Source: Ornithodoros turicata (lineage: Eukaryota > Arthropoda > Arachnida > Ixodida > Argasidae). From it: a stretch of DNA of 64,000 nucleotides. The notes under the pieces are model-generated. The model was given only the letters and a program-made list of their open reading frames with translations, was not told the DNA's origin and ran no database searches. Location of the stretch: NCBI RefSeq assembly GCF_037126465.1, contig NC_088203.1:87296668-87360667 (forward strand). The letters run 5' to 3'. Shown here in pieces: positions 63,583 through 64,000 of the stretch. The translations under genes and the position numbers were made by a program. Every line of letters begins with the position of its first letter. Position 1 is the first letter of the stretch.

Positions 63583-63870
63583 CACTCTCAGAAAAAAAGG
63601 GTGGAGCAATTACACCTTCTGGGAGGTAATAGTTGTCGCATATGTTGCGCCTAAACGGTTGCAAAGTTCTACCTGCTGCCTACGAATGATAGGGTTACGG
63701 CTTCTGACTCGGTGAGCGGAGGGAGGGAGGGGGGCTACGGCTTTTTGTAGCAATTTGGGTATATGATAATTACTTTTGTCCACCTTGTTACACCCTTTAT
63801 CAGAAGATATGTTGACCTAGGTGGTAACTATAGCAGTTACCACCTTTTCACACCCTTTTTTCTTAGAGTG
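63583..63870. mobile_element. MITE with CACTCT ends and family A core
   Basis: CACTCTCAGAAAAAAAGGGT and, inverted, CACTCTAAGAAAAAAGGGTG are the termini. The interior around 63684-63770 (CGAATGATAGGGTTACGGCT, TAGCAATTTGGGTATATGAT) matches the left half of the 44.36-kb element. The right half is A/T-rich with TGGTAACTATAGCAGTTACC, an imperfect palindrome. It is either a chimeric MITE or a distinct subfamily. Confidence 0.7.
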
Positions 63871-64000
63871 GGGGTATTTTGTCTACGGACTTTTGTACTA
63901 TTGCCTCGGTAACTGGACTCATTCATTAGTTGGCTTCTGCTTGTTTTTGTAGTGTCATTTGGACATCTTTGGGGTTGCGTTTGTTTTGTGTTTCACCCAT

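Overview
The window looks like intergenic and intronic DNA from an arthropod nuclear genome, most likely a chelicerate such as a tick. That assignment is an inference from (TTAGG)-type repeats, a dense set of tRNA-derived SINEs, and many non-LTR, hAT-, mariner-, Harbinger- and piggyBac-like fragments. There are no bacterial-style operons, ribosome binding sites or CRISPR arrays. Nearly all open frames are short and cross repeat boundaries. I see one convincing host coding segment: a long exon at 55832-58309 (+) that encodes the N-terminal 826 residues of an unrecognised, coiled-coil then largely disordered protein and ends in a splice-donor consensus.

Layout. 0-4 kb: 3' end of an RNase H-bearing LINE on the minus strand and a long imperfect fold-back. 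4-8.9 kb: an initiator-tRNA-like relic, three hAT MITEs (two with perfect 8-bp target duplications) and a LINE C-terminus. 10.3-11.5 kb: a cluster with a complete type I hammerhead ribozyme on the minus strand between two fold-back elements that carry a hammerhead-like core, consistent with Penelope-like or retrozyme-like remnants. 12-26.8 kb: SINEs, CR1-like LINE end, palindromic MITEs, a second LINE copy fused through a perfect 32-bp fold-back to a Ty3/gypsy integrase C-terminus, and mariner-like MITEs. 27.2-28.9 kb: a minisatellite with a homogenised 99-bp unit. 29.6-38 kb: nested transposons (a TIR element holding a MITE and a 1.2-kb hAT element, a Harbinger-like MITE holding a SINE, a piggyBac-like MITE inside another TIR element) and a tail-to-tail MITE dimer. 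38.4-48.5 kb: more MITEs and SINEs, including a SINE with a 5' inversion inside a MITE. 49.25-55.16 kb: a hAT element with perfect 8-bp target duplications that holds a 5.2-kb TTAA-flanked element, itself carrying LINE and SINE fragments. 55.5-58.3 kb: CpG-rich 5' region and the long coding exon. 58.3 kb to the end: presumably the first intron, with MITEs, a SINE, tRNA-like and LINE fragments.

The mobile elements do not form a functional pathway here. Their value is as a stratigraphic record of insertions (SINE in MITE, element in element) and as the setting of the hammerhead ribozyme. Family names are judgements from peptide motifs, terminal inverted repeats and target duplications seen in this sequence; no database search was possible.
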